Assembly: GCA_965276715.1 (NCBI GenBank)
Contig: OZ255622.1
Span: 124,001 to 188,000 of the forward strand
Source of the DNA: CAXTPV01 sp965276715
GTDB taxonomy: Bacteria; Pseudomonadota; Alphaproteobacteria; Acetobacterales; Acetobacteraceae
DNA: 64,000 nt
Direction: 5' to 3'
A program made the position numbers and the translations under genes. Under the pieces are notes generated by a model. That model made no database searches. It worked only from the letters and a program-made list of their open reading frames with translations, and was not told the DNA's origin. Of this stretch, positions 34,121 to 43,606 are shown piece after piece; the first letter of the stretch is position 1, and each line of letters starts with the position of its first letter.

Positions 34121-35824
34121 ATGTCCAGGCTTGCCGACGTTTCAGCGTCCGACATCAGCATACGCAACCGGACGATCGCCTTCTCGGCAATCCTGTCCAT
34201 GATCCTGCTGATGCTGGGCGTGTTCGCGCTCGACCGAATGAGCATCCTGAACGCGGCCGCCACGACCTTCCGCACCCAAACCCTCGAGAGCACGGTCGCC
34301 CTCGACCGACTGACCCTGCTGCTGCAGGATTACCGCCTCGCCGAGGGCCAGCAGCTCGACGCCCCGAACCCCGACGACGCCCGCGCGAGCGGACGGCGCC
34401 TGGTTGGTCTCGCCAGCCAGTTGGCCGACGCACGGCAGCGCGTTCGATCCCTGCTGCGTGCGGATGCGCAAGTGGCCCACTTCCAGCGATTCGACACGCT
34501 CTGGTCCGTCTACCAGGCCGATCACGCCAACCTCGCCGTCCTGCAGCAGAACTCCGACGCCGATTCGGTGGCGGCCTTCTTCTGGGGGAGGATGCAGGGC
34601 TCCTATGGCCGCATGCGCGCGATCCTCGCCGCCGTCATGGACCAGAACCAGGCGCGCGGTCTCGAGGTCGCCCGCAACGCCAACGCCACCTACGCCAGCG
34701 CAAGGCTTCTGACGATGCTCGCGATCGGGCTGGGGCTCACGCTCAGCGCTCTGCTTGGCGCGCTGATGATCCGCACGGTGGCCATGCCGCTGACCGTGAT
34801 GGCAACGATCATGCGCCGTCTTGCCGCGCGCGAATACACCGGCCCGATCCCATTCCTCGGACGACGTGACGAAGTCGGCATGATGGCCGACTCGCTCTCG
34901 GTCTTCCGCGACAGCATCGAACGCGAAGCCGAGCTTTCCGACGCCAGGCAAGCCGAGCAGAAGGAGAGGGCCATGAGCACGGCACGGCTCCGCGACCTCA
35001 TCGCGGCCTTCGAGACGAGCGTGAGCCAGCAGGTCGGCTATCTCTCCCAATCCTCGCGGGGCATGATCTCGACCGCGACCACCATGTCCGCGACCGCCAG
35101 ACGGACCAACCAGCAGGCGGCGGCCGTGTCGCATGCCGCCGGACAGGCGACCGCCAGCGTCCAGACCGTCGCCGCGGCCGCCGATCAGCTCACCGCCTCG
35201 ATCGGCGAGATCAGCCGACAGATCACCCATTCGGCCCGTATTGCCAACGACGGCGCCGTCGAGGCGCGCCGGGGCGACGAGATCGTCCGCAACCTGGCCA
35301 GCAGCGCCGAGCGGATCGGCGACGTCGTCGGATTGATCGCGACCATCACGAGACAGATCAATCTACTCGCGCTCAACGCGACCATCGAAGCGGCGAGGGC
35401 CGGCGAGGCCGGGCGCGGTTTCGCGGTCGTCGCCGCGGAGGTGAAGAACCTCGCCGCACAGACCGCCCAGGCGGCTGCCGAGATCGGGGCCCGGATCGGC
35501 GACGTCGGCGCAGCCACCGGCGACGCCATCGCCGCCATCGGCGGCCTCACGGCGATCATGGAGGAAGTCAGCTTGATCACGACGACGATCGCCGTCGCCG
35601 TCGAGCAACAGGGCACAGCCACCGCCGAGATCGCCCGCAATGTCCAGAAGACCGCCCAAAGCACGAGCGAGATCACCGTCAGCATGACCGATGTCACCGA
35701 CGCCGCCAACGATACCGGCGCCGCCGCCGAAGACGTTCTCGGCGCGGCCGACGCCCTGTCCCGCCAAGCGACCACCATCACCGGTGAAGTCGAAACCTTC
35801 CTCGACGGCGTTCGCGCCGCCTGA
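34121..35824 (+). CDS. Methyl-accepting chemotaxis protein
   Basis: A 567-aa chemoreceptor. TM1 is at about 20-40 and TM2 at about 190-215, with a four-helix-bundle periplasmic domain between them. HAMP follows (IRTVAMPLTVM), then the signalling domain with tip NLLALNATIEAARAGEAGRGF and VAAEVKNLA. No C-terminal CheR pentapeptide. GGGAGC precedes ATG 34121. No che genes are adjacent, so it is an orphan receptor. The ligand is unknown. Confidence 0.9.
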   Translation: MSRLADVSASDISIRNRTIAFSAILSMILLMLGVFALDRMSILNAAATTFRTQTLESTVALDRLTLLLQDYRLAEGQQLDAPNPDDARASGRRLVGLASQLADARQRVRSLLRADAQVAHFQRFDTLWSVYQADHANLAVLQQNSDADSVAAFFWGRMQGSYGRMRAILAAVMDQNQARGLEVARNANATYASARLLTMLAIGLGLTLSALLGALMIRTVAMPLTVMATIMRRLAAREYTGPIPFLGRRDEVGMMADSLSVFRDSIEREAELSDARQAEQKERAMSTARLRDLIAAFETSVSQQVGYLSQSSRGMISTATTMSATARRTNQQAAAVSHAAGQATASVQTVAAAADQLTASIGEISRQITHSARIANDGAVEARRGDEIVRNLASSAERIGDVVGLIATITRQINLLALNATIEAARAGEAGRGFAVVAAEVKNLAAQTAQAAAEIGARIGDVGAATGDAIAAIGGLTAIMEEVSLITTTIAVAVEQQGTATAEIARNVQKTAQSTSEITVSMTDVTDAANDTGAAAEDVLGAADALSRQATTITGEVETFLDGVRAA

Positions 35825-35853
35825 CGCGACAAGGCTTGCCACCTGGCGATCCC

Positions 35854-36855
35854 CTACACCGACCCGCCCCTCATCAGCCGCGCCGCCTCGACCGCGAAAT
35901 AGGTCAACACCCCGTTCGCCCCCGCCCGCTTGAAACAGAGCAGCGACTCCAGAACCGCCCGGTCCCGATCCATCCAGCCGCGCTCGGCCGCCCCCGCGAT
36001 CATCGAATACTCGCCCGACACCTGGTAGGCGAACGTCGGCACCGCGAACCGCTCGCGCACGCGCCGCACGATATCGAGATACGGCATGCCCGGCTTGACC
36101 ATCACCATGTCCGCGCCCTCGATCAGGTCGAGCTCCACCTCGCGCAACGCCTCGTCCGTATTCGCCGGATCCATCTGATAGGTCTTCTTGTCCCCCCTCA
36201 GGGTGCTTCCCGATCCGACCGCATCCCGGAACGGTCCATAGAACGCCGACGCATACTTCGCCGCGTAGCTCATGATCCGCGTGTCGATGAAGCCTTGCGC
36301 GTCGAGCGCCGTCCTGATCGCGCCGATCCGTCCGTCCATCATGTCCGATGGCGCGACGATATCGATGCCCGCTTCGGTCTGGTTGATCGCCTGCCGAACC
36401 AGCGCCTCGATCGTCGCATCATTGACGATCCGCCCGTCGCGGAGCAGCCCGTCATGTCCGTGATCGGTATACGGATCGAGTGCCACGTCGCCCACCAGCA
36501 AGACCCGCGGATATTCGCGCTTGAGCACGCGCGCCGCCTTGCAGATCAAGTTCTCCGGATTGGCCGACTGCGTCCCGTCCGGATCGCGCAATTCGTGCGG
36601 CGTCGCCGGAAACAGCGCGATTGCCGGGATTCCCATCGACGCCGCTTCCGCGACATGGCCCGCGACCCGGTCGATGCTCACCCTGACCACTCCGGGCATC
36701 GACGCGACCGGCTGCTCGACGCCCTGTCCCTCGACGATGAAGATCGGCCAGATCAGGTCGTCGACCGAAAGCCGGTTCTCCGCCACCAGGCGCCTCGTCG
36801 CCTCGTCGAACCGGTTGCGGCGCAGCCGCGTCGCCGGAAAACGTCCAACGGTCAT
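35854..36855 (-). CDS. hemB: Delta-aminolevulinic acid dehydratase
   Basis: A 333-aa porphobilinogen synthase of haem biosynthesis. Schiff-base lysines are in YAAKYASAFYGPFR and MVMVKPGMPYLD. The metal loop reads DVALDPYTDHGHDG, with aspartates where zinc enzymes have cysteines, so it is the Mg/K-dependent type common in alphaproteobacteria. ATG 36855 begins one base after the permease stop, so the two genes form one transcript; a longer start would overlap the permease. Confidence 0.94.
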   Translation of the reverse strand: MTVGRFPATRLRRNRFDEATRRLVAENRLSVDDLIWPIFIVEGQGVEQPVASMPGVVRVSIDRVAGHVAEAASMGIPAIALFPATPHELRDPDGTQSANPENLICKAARVLKREYPRVLLVGDVALDPYTDHGHDGLLRDGRIVNDATIEALVRQAINQTEAGIDIVAPSDMMDGRIGAIRTALDAQGFIDTRIMSYAAKYASAFYGPFRDAVGSGSTLRGDKKTYQMDPANTDEALREVELDLIEGADMVMVKPGMPYLDIVRRVRERFAVPTFAYQVSGEYSMIAGAAERGWMDRDRAVLESLLCFKRAGANGVLTYFAVEAARLMRGGSV

Positions 36856-36856
36856 C

Positions 36857-38317
36857 TCAAACGTCCCACACACGGCGTGCATGGAAGCGTCCGTATAGGA
36901 AATACACCACCAGCCCGATCGCCATCCAGATCGCCAGCCGTATCCACGTCAGCGCATCGAGCGACACCATCAAGGCGAAGCACGACACGATGCCGAGGAT
37001 CGGAATGGCCGGGCTCAACGGCGTGCGGAACGCGCGCGTGATCCCGGGCTGCGACCGGCGCAGGAGCATCACGCCGCCGCATACGATGCAGAAGGCGAGC
37101 AGCGTCCCGATCGACGTCATCTCGCCCAGCGTGCTGATCGGCAGGAAGCCCGCAAGCGCGCCCGCCAGCACCATGAACAGCGCGTTGCACCGCCAGGGCG
37201 TCCGCCACACCGAATGAACCTGCGAGAACATCCGCGGCAGCAGGCCGTCCTTGCTCATCGCATAGAACACCCGGCTCTGCCCGAGCAGCAGCACCAGGAT
37301 CACCGAGGTGTAGCCGAGGATGATCCCGATCTTCACGGCGTAGCGCAGCCAGTGGTAGGGCGTGTGGTTGATGGCGGTTGCCACCGGTGCCGCGTCTCCC
37401 GCCATGTCGCGATAATTCACGATCCCCGTCAGCACCAGCGAGAACAGCACATACAGCACCGTACAGATCGCAAGGCTGCCCAGGATCCCGATCGGCATGT
37501 CGCGCTGCGGCTTGACCGTCTCCTGCGCGGCTGTCGAGACTGCATCGAAGCCGATATAGGCAAAGAAGATCACACCTGCCGCGCGCATCACTCCCGAGAA
37601 CCCGAAATGCCCGAACGTTCCCGTGTTGGCCGGCACGAACGGCCTGAAGTTCGCGGTGTTCACGTAGGCGGCCCCGAAGCCGATCACCGACAGCACGATG
37701 GCGACCTTGATCACCACGATCGTGTTGTTGACCTTCGAACTCTCCGAGATCCCGCGGATCAGCAGCAACGACACCATCACGATGACGAAGATCGCCGGCA
37801 GGTTGATCAGCCCGCTCGTGATCGTCCCGTCCGCGAGCTTGACCGTCTCGAACGGCGCCGTGATCAGCCGCGGCGGCAGCGTCACCCCGAAATCCAGCAG
37901 CAGCGAGTTGAGGTAGCGCGACCAGCTCGTCGCCACCGTCGCCGCACCCACCGCATACTCCAGCACCAGATCCCAGCCGATGATCCACGCCACCAGCTCG
38001 CCCATCGTCGCATACGCATACGTGTAGGCGCTGCCGGCGACCGGGATCATGCTGGCGAGCTCCGAGTAGCACAGCCCGGCGAAGCCGCATCCGACGGCCG
38101 CGATCACGTAGCTCAGCGTCACCCCCGGCCCGGCATACTGCGCCGCCGCGATGCCGGTCAGCGAGAACAGGCCCGCACCAATGATGCACCCGATCCCGAG
38201 CGCGATCACGCCGAGCGGCCCCAGGGTTCGTTTGAGCTCGCCGCCGCCGGTCTGTGCGACGAGCGACTCGATCGGCTTGCGGCGCATGAGCGGACCCGGC
38301 GCGGTCGCTTCTGACAT
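36857..38317 (-). CDS. APC-superfamily amino acid permease
   Basis: A 486-aa transporter with about twelve TM helices. The TM1 break GIGCIIGAGLFSLTG and TM6 FFAYIGFDAVSTAAQE are typical of cationic amino acid permeases (YfnA/CAT-like). The substrate is inferred only at class level. ATG 38317 lies 9 nt after AAGGG; the in-frame ATG at 38326 abuts it. It is followed at once by hemB. It is divergent from glyA. Confidence 0.88.
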   Translation of the reverse strand: MSEATAPGPLMRRKPIESLVAQTGGGELKRTLGPLGVIALGIGCIIGAGLFSLTGIAAAQYAGPGVTLSYVIAAVGCGFAGLCYSELASMIPVAGSAYTYAYATMGELVAWIIGWDLVLEYAVGAATVATSWSRYLNSLLLDFGVTLPPRLITAPFETVKLADGTITSGLINLPAIFVIVMVSLLLIRGISESSKVNNTIVVIKVAIVLSVIGFGAAYVNTANFRPFVPANTGTFGHFGFSGVMRAAGVIFFAYIGFDAVSTAAQETVKPQRDMPIGILGSLAICTVLYVLFSLVLTGIVNYRDMAGDAAPVATAINHTPYHWLRYAVKIGIILGYTSVILVLLLGQSRVFYAMSKDGLLPRMFSQVHSVWRTPWRCNALFMVLAGALAGFLPISTLGEMTSIGTLLAFCIVCGGVMLLRRSQPGITRAFRTPLSPAIPILGIVSCFALMVSLDALTWIRLAIWMAIGLVVYFLYGRFHARRVWDV

Positions 38318-38450
38318 CTGTAGCATCCCTTTCGATCGGCTTCGGCCGTGCGATGGCTGGATTGTTCACACCAATCCGTCCGAGTAGGCAACGCGCTTGC
38401 CACCCCGGCCCGCACGGCCCAGCTACAGGCGGCAATCAGGAGGTCTCGGA

Positions 38451-39752
38451 ATGAACGAACAAACGACCGGCGTGAGCCTCCAGCGTTTCTTCACCGCCCC
38501 GCTCGCCGAGACCGATCCCGAGCTCGCCGAGGCGATCGGCGCCGAGCTGCACCGCCAGCAGGACGGCATCGAGCTGATCGCAAGCGAGAACATCGTCTCC
38601 GCCGCGGTTCTCGAAGCCCAGGGCTCGGTGCTGACCAACAAATATGCCGAGGGTTATCCCGGCCGCCGCTATTATGGCGGCTGCGCCGAGGTCGACCGCG
38701 CCGAGACGCTCGCCATCGACCGCGCCCGCCGCCTCTTCGGCTGCGCCTTCGCCAACGTCCAACCCCATTCCGGCGCGCAGGCCAACCAGGCCGTCTACCT
38801 CGCTTTGCTCAAGCCCGGCGACACCACGCTCGGCATGTCGCTCGCCGCCGGCGGCCATCTCACCCATGGCGCCGCCCCAAACCTCTCGGGCAAATGGTTC
38901 GACGCCGTCCAGTATGGCGTCCGCCGCGACGACGGCCTGCTCGACCACGACCAGCTCGAGACGCTCGCCCGCGAGCATCGCCCCAAGCTCATCATTGCCG
39001 GTGGCTCGGCCTATCCGCGTATCATCGATTTCGCCCGGATCCGCGCGGTCGCCGACGAAGTGGGCGCGCTGTTCATGGTCGACATGGCGCATTTCGCCGG
39101 CCTCGTCGCCGCCGGCCTCTATCCGAGCCCGCTCGAGCACGCCCACGTGGTGACCACCACCACCCACAAGACTTTGCGTGGCCCGCGCGGCGGCATGATC
39201 CTCAGCAACGACGAGGAACTGGGCAAGAAAATCAACAGCGCCGTCTTCCCCGGCCTGCAGGGCGGCCCGCTGATGCATGTCATCGCCGCCAAGGCCGCCG
39301 CGTTCGGCGAGGCGCTGACCCCTTCCTTCCGCACCTATCAGTCCGCACTCGCCGCCAACGCCCGTGTGCTCGGCGAGACCCTTGTCGCGCGCGGCCTCGA
39401 CCTCGTCACCGGGGGCACCGACACCCACCTCGTCCTCGTCGACCTCCGCCCCAAGCGCGTCACCGGCCGGGATGCCGAGCGCAGCCTCGAGCGCGCCCGC
39501 ATCACCGCCAACAAGAACGCAATCCCGTTCGACCCGGAGAAGCCGGCGATCACCTCGGGCGTGCGTCTCGGAACGCCCGCCGCCACCACGCGCGGCTTCG
39601 GCCCGGTCGAGTTTCGCGAGGTCGGCCTGATGATCGACGAGGTCGTCGAAGGTCTGTCGGCCTCGAACGACGGCACCAACAATGCCGCCGAAGCCCGCGT
39701 CGCCGAGCGCGCGCTTTCCCTCTGCGCCCGTTTCCCGATCTACGGCCACTGA
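38451..39752 (+). CDS. glyA: Serine hydroxymethyltransferase
   Basis: A 433-aa PLP enzyme that interconverts serine and glycine with tetrahydrofolate. Landmarks are IELIASENIVS, NKYAEGYPGRRYYGG, the PLP lysine in TTTTHKTLRGPRGG and the C-terminal ITSGVRLGTPAATTRGF. AGGAGGT lies 6 nt before ATG 38451. In related genomes it heads the nrdR-rib cluster; here an IS element intervenes. Confidence 0.96.
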   Translation: MNEQTTGVSLQRFFTAPLAETDPELAEAIGAELHRQQDGIELIASENIVSAAVLEAQGSVLTNKYAEGYPGRRYYGGCAEVDRAETLAIDRARRLFGCAFANVQPHSGAQANQAVYLALLKPGDTTLGMSLAAGGHLTHGAAPNLSGKWFDAVQYGVRRDDGLLDHDQLETLAREHRPKLIIAGGSAYPRIIDFARIRAVADEVGALFMVDMAHFAGLVAAGLYPSPLEHAHVVTTTTHKTLRGPRGGMILSNDEELGKKINSAVFPGLQGGPLMHVIAAKAAAFGEALTPSFRTYQSALAANARVLGETLVARGLDLVTGGTDTHLVLVDLRPKRVTGRDAERSLERARITANKNAIPFDPEKPAITSGVRLGTPAATTRGFGPVEFREVGLMIDEVVEGLSASNDGTNNAAEARVAERALSLCARFPIYGH

Positions 39753-39762
39753 CCAAGAACGT

Positions 39763-39893
39763 CCGGGGCGCTGCCCCGGTCCCCGCTGGGGCCATCGTGC
39801 GTCAGCACGAGTTGGCGTGACGGTCCCAGTTCCGCAAAACATTGATATCATGGGCAGTCCAGGGGGCCTCCCCCTGGCGGGGCGCGGGGGGTA
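39763..39893. repeat. Intergenic hairpin repeat after glyA
   Basis: CCGGGGC-GCT-GCCCCGG (39763-39779) has the same GCT loop as the repeat at 9060 and can terminate glyA. A second stem, CCAGGGGG-CCT-CCCCCTGG (39859-39877), follows. The G-rich continuation resumes on the far side of the IS as CAGGGCAGAGCCCCGCCC (41208-41225), suggesting that the element inserted inside this repeat. Confidence 0.6.
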
Positions 39894-41206
39894 TGAACCG
39901 GGCACATAGTTGACAGATTAGACTGGTCACATGGTTGACGGTTTCAGTCGCTGGTGGGGAGGACCTGCCAGTGCCTTGGAAAGTCACGTGTGTGATGGAC
40001 GAGCGTGTTCGCTTTGTCGTTGAGGCGGATCGCCAAGAGCTGTCGATGACGGGTCTTTGCGCCTTGTATGGGATCAGCCGGGAGACCGGTTACACGTGGC
40101 TGGCGCGGTATCGGCGTGGTGGCTTCAGCGCGTTGTCGGACCTGTCGCGTGCCCGCAACACGCAGTCGGAGGCGACGCCTGATTGGATGTCGACGATGAT
40201 CCGCACGCTGCGCGAGGAGCACCCTCACTGGGGTCCCAAGAAGCTGCGGGCGGTGCTGGCGCGCACGTGGCCGGCCCTGAGCTGGCCGGCGGCCTCGACG
40301 ATCGGCGATCTGCTTGGGCGTCACGGGCTGATCAAGGCCCGGCAGGTCTGGTCGGCGGGTTTGCCGCAAAGCCGGTCGCCGACGTCGGCAACGGCGCCGA
40401 ACGACCTGTGGTGCATCGACTTCAAAGGCTGGTTTCGCACCGGCGACGGCCACCGGTGCGATCCGCTGACGGTCAGTGATGCGTGCAGTCGCTATCTCCT
40501 GCTGTGCAAGATCGTGTCGCCAACCACGGAGGGCGTCTGGCCCGCATGCCAGCGTCTGTTTCTCGAGCACGGGCAACCGCGTGCCTTGCGGATGGACAAC
40601 GGAACGCCGTTCGGCAGCCAGGGTGCGGCTGGTCTGACGAAGCTGTCGGTGCTTTGGGTCAAGCTCGGGATTGCGCTGGAACTCATCACGCCTGGCTGTC
40701 CCGGCGAGAACGGGCGCCACGAGCGGATGCATCGGACGCTCAAGCAGGAGACGTCGCGACCGCCCTCGGGATCGCTTGCGGCGCAGCAAGCCCGTTTTGA
40801 CGCGTTCCAGCGCGAGTTCAACGACGTGCGTCCGCACGAGGCACTGGGTCAGCGGACGCCGGCGTCGGCGCACCGTCCAAACGAACGTCGCTACACCGGT
40901 CGGCTGGATGATCCCTGGTATGATGCCGAGCACACGGTTCATCGGGTCTTGAGCAAAGGTGAGATCCGGTATCGGGACGAGCCGATGTATATCAGCGAGG
41001 CGTTGACGGGGGAGCTGATCGGGATTGCACCGGTGGCATCCGGCGACAGCGTTGCGCGTTTCGCCGATATCGATCTCGGCGTGATCACGCGTGGATCGAA
41101 TGATTTTCGCCGGTTCAGCGCGCCCCGGCCGGCGCGCGCTGAACCGGCACAACCGGAACTGTCAGGTATGTGACCGGTCTGAAGTGTCAGGTATGTGACC
41201 GGTCAA
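39894..41206 (+). mobile_element. IS481-like insertion sequence
   Basis: About 1.3 kb with one transposase gene. The ends are imperfect inverted repeats of about 50 bp, each built of two tandem copies of a 19-bp motif (AC(C/T)GGTCACATNNNTGACA) spaced 25 bp apart: 39897-39915 and 39922-39940 at the left, 41160-41178 and 41185-41203 at the right. No clear target-site duplication is seen. The transposase stop lies inside the right repeat. Confidence 0.85.
39971..41173 (+). CDS. IS481-family transposase
   Basis: A 400-aa DDE transposase. The N-terminal helix-turn-helix region (MTGLCALYGISRETGYTWLA) is followed by the rve integrase core with D150 in LWCIDFKGWF, D209 in LRMDNGTPFG and E251 in GRHERMHRTLKQE. 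GTG 39971 has GGGGAGGA upstream and gives the family start PWKVTCVMDERVRF. The frame is intact, so the element may be active. Confidence 0.92.
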   Translation: MPWKVTCVMDERVRFVVEADRQELSMTGLCALYGISRETGYTWLARYRRGGFSALSDLSRARNTQSEATPDWMSTMIRTLREEHPHWGPKKLRAVLARTWPALSWPAASTIGDLLGRHGLIKARQVWSAGLPQSRSPTSATAPNDLWCIDFKGWFRTGDGHRCDPLTVSDACSRYLLLCKIVSPTTEGVWPACQRLFLEHGQPRALRMDNGTPFGSQGAAGLTKLSVLWVKLGIALELITPGCPGENGRHERMHRTLKQETSRPPSGSLAAQQARFDAFQREFNDVRPHEALGQRTPASAHRPNERRYTGRLDDPWYDAEHTVHRVLSKGEIRYRDEPMYISEALTGELIGIAPVASGDSVARFADIDLGVITRGSNDFRRFSAPRPARAEPAQPELSGM

Positions 41207-41381
41207 ACAGGGCAGAGCCCCGCCCATGACTTCGATCGCACGACATCGATGCTCACGACGCCATTGCAGTGCCCGCACAACAGGCACCCGCCCGACAAGG
41301 GCTGAAACAACAAGCACTGGACTTGCGCCCGCACGTCCCGCACCACCATCCGCCAAGCACCGACTACCGGAACCCCAGACG

Positions 41382-41849
41382 ATGCGCTGCCCGTTTTGCG
41401 GCCATGAAGACACCCAGGTGAAGGACAGCCGCCCCGCCGACGACGGCGGCGCCATTCGCCGCCGCCGCTCCTGCGGCCACTGCAACCAGCGCTTCACCAC
41501 CATCGAGCGTGTCCAGCTCCGCGAACTGACCGTCATCAAGTCCGACGGGCGCCGCGTCCCGTTCGATCGCGACAAGCTCGCCCGCTCCATCCGCATCGCG
41601 CTCCGCAAACGCCCGATCCAGGACGAGCAGATCGAGCGCATGCTCAACACCATCGTCCGTCGCCTCGAAGCCGCGGGCGAGAACGACGTCACCAGTAACC
41701 AGATCGGCGAGCTCGTCATGGACACCCTCAAGGGCATCGACGACGTCGCCTATGTCCGTTTCGCCAGCGTCTACCGCGACTTCCGCGAGACCAGGGACTT
41801 CGAGCAGTTCCTCGACGCGCTCGACATCAAGCAACGCCCGTCCCGATGA
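41382..41849 (+). CDS. nrdR: Ribonucleotide reductase repressor NrdR
   Basis: A 155-aa regulator that senses dNTP/ATP and represses nrd genes. The zinc ribbon is C3, C6, C31 and C34 (MRCPFCGHED, SCGHC), followed by the ATP-cone (VIKSDGRRVPFDRDKLARSI). Length is typical. ATG 41382 starts the zinc motif directly. The 175 bp between the IS end and this start hold no gene or clear site. It overlaps ribD by 4 nt. Confidence 0.95.
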   Translation: MRCPFCGHEDTQVKDSRPADDGGAIRRRRSCGHCNQRFTTIERVQLRELTVIKSDGRRVPFDRDKLARSIRIALRKRPIQDEQIERMLNTIVRRLEAAGENDVTSNQIGELVMDTLKGIDDVAYVRFASVYRDFRETRDFEQFLDALDIKQRPSR

Positions 41850-42937
41850 CCGGGCCGGCCGCCGACCGCGCCCACATGCGCGCAGCCCTGTCGCTCGGCC
41901 GGCGCCACCTCGGTGAGACCTGGCCCAACCCGTCCGTCGGCTGCGTCATCGTGGCACCCTCCGGCCTGGTCGTCGGCCGCGCCGTCACAGCATCGGGCGG
42001 CCGCCCGCATGCCGAAACGATCGCGCTCGCGATGGCCGGGCCGCGGGCCGCGGGCGCCACCGCCTATGTCACCCTCGAACCCTGTTCCCACCACGGCGTC
42101 ACGCCGCCCTGCACGGGCGCCCTGATCGAGGCGGGGATCGCACGCGTCGTGGTCTGCGCGGGTGACCCCGACCCGCGCGTCAGCGGCCGCGGCTTCGCGC
42201 ACCTCCGCGAGGCCGGCCTCGCGGTCGAAACCGGCCTGCTCGCCGCCGAAGGCGCCGCCCTCGCGGAGGGCTTCGTCTCCCGCATCGAGCGCGGCCGGCC
42301 AATGCTCACCCTCAAGCTCGCGGCCAGCCTTGATGCCAGGATTGCGACCAGCACGGGCGAAAGCCGCTGGATCACCGGGCAAGCCGCTCGCCGTCACGCC
42401 CACCGCCTCCGGGCCGAGCACGATGCCGTCATGGTCGGCATCGGCACCGCGCTCGCCGACGATCCCGACCTGACCTGCCGAATAGACGGCGCCCGCCACC
42501 GGCCGCTCGTGCGCATCGTGATCGACCGCCAGCTCCGCCTCCCGCTCGATGGCCGGCTCGCCGCCACCGCCGGCGACGAGCCGGTCTGGGTCGCGCACGA
42601 TCCGCTCGCCGATCCCGCCCGGGCCGAAGCCCTCGCCGCCGCCGGCGTCAGGCTGATCCCGGTCGAGGATCTCGCCGGCGCTCTCGCGGCACTCGGCGGC
42701 GCCGGCCTCACTCGCGTGCTCTGCGAAGGCGGTGCGGCAATCGCGGCCGCGTTGCTGCGCGCCGGCCTCGCCGACCATCTCGCCTGGTTCACCGCGCCCA
42801 TCCTGCTCGGCGATGAAGGCCGCCCCGCCGTGGGCGCGCTCGAAACCGCCGTTCTCTCGCGGGCCATCCGCCTGACACCGCTTCACACCGGCCGGGCGGG
42901 CCACGACATGATGGGCCTGTTCGCCAGGAGCGGCTGA
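41846..42937 (+). CDS. ribD: Bifunctional riboflavin deaminase/reductase
   Basis: A 363-aa enzyme for steps 2 and 3 of riboflavin synthesis. The N-terminal deaminase has HAE at 55-57 and PCSHHGVTPPC (C80, C89) as zinc ligands. The C-terminal NADPH reductase begins MLTLKLAASLDARIATSTGES and includes VLCEGGAAIAAALL. It overlaps nrdR and abuts ribE. Confidence 0.95.
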   Translation: MTGPAADRAHMRAALSLGRRHLGETWPNPSVGCVIVAPSGLVVGRAVTASGGRPHAETIALAMAGPRAAGATAYVTLEPCSHHGVTPPCTGALIEAGIARVVVCAGDPDPRVSGRGFAHLREAGLAVETGLLAAEGAALAEGFVSRIERGRPMLTLKLAASLDARIATSTGESRWITGQAARRHAHRLRAEHDAVMVGIGTALADDPDLTCRIDGARHRPLVRIVIDRQLRLPLDGRLAATAGDEPVWVAHDPLADPARAEALAAAGVRLIPVEDLAGALAALGGAGLTRVLCEGGAAIAAALLRAGLADHLAWFTAPILLGDEGRPAVGALETAVLSRAIRLTPLHTGRAGHDMMGLFARSG

Positions 42938-43606
42938 ATGTTCACGGGCCTCATCACCGGCATCGGCGAGGTGCTTGCGGTCGAGCCGATCGGCGATGGC
43001 CACGATCAGCGTCTCACCATCCGGGCCGGCGCCGGCTTCCTGTCCGGCGGCGTGCGTCCCCCCGCCGAGCTCGGCGCGTCGATCGCCTGCGCCGGCTGCT
43101 GCCTGACCGCCGTGAGCCTCGATGACGACCGTTTCTCCGTCGACGTGTCCGCCGAGACCCTGTCGCTGACCACACTCGGCCGATGGCGACCCGGCACCCG
43201 TCTCAACCTCGAGCGCTCAGTGCGCGTGGGCGACGAACTCGGCGGCCACCTCGTCTCCGGCCATGTCGACGGCCTCGGCCGATTGCGCCACGCCGATCCC
43301 GACCAGGGCTCGCTGCGTCTCGGCTTTGCCGTCCCGGCCGACCTCGCGCCGCTGATCGCGCGCAAGGGCTCGATTGCCGTCGACGGCGTCTCGCTCACCG
43401 TCAACGCGGTCTCGGCCGACGGCTTCGAGGTCAACATCATCCCTCACACCGCCAGCCACACCACCCTCGGCGCCCTCTCCCTCGGCGATCCGGTCCATCT
43501 CGAAATCGACATGCTCGCGCGCTATGTCGCCCGCCTGGCCGAGACCATGACCGCGCCAGATGCCACCGTCCCGGTCTCTGGACCCTGGGCCGGTAATTCG
43601 CCATGA
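42938..43606 (+). CDS. ribE: Riboflavin synthase alpha chain
   Basis: A 222-aa enzyme that dismutates two lumazines to riboflavin. It begins with the invariant MFTGLITGIGEV and has two lumazine-binding repeats: IACAGCCLTAVSL with GGHLVSGHVDG, and IAVDGVSLTVN. ATG 42938 follows the ribD stop directly. It overlaps ribB by 4 nt. Confidence 0.94.
   Translation: MFTGLITGIGEVLAVEPIGDGHDQRLTIRAGAGFLSGGVRPPAELGASIACAGCCLTAVSLDDDRFSVDVSAETLSLTTLGRWRPGTRLNLERSVRVGDELGGHLVSGHVDGLGRLRHADPDQGSLRLGFAVPADLAPLIARKGSIAVDGVSLTVNAVSADGFEVNIIPHTASHTTLGALSLGDPVHLEIDMLARYVARLAETMTAPDATVPVSGPWAGNSP

Noticed and set aside
38318..38450. Possible riboswitch upstream of glyA
   Set aside because: The 133-bp leader shows no conserved glycine, SAM or tetrahydrofolate riboswitch pattern that I can identify.
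41207..41381. Small coding region between the IS and nrdR
   Set aside because: The frame running into nrdR is Pro/Arg-rich with no ribosome site, and the zinc motif of NrdR begins exactly at ATG 41382.
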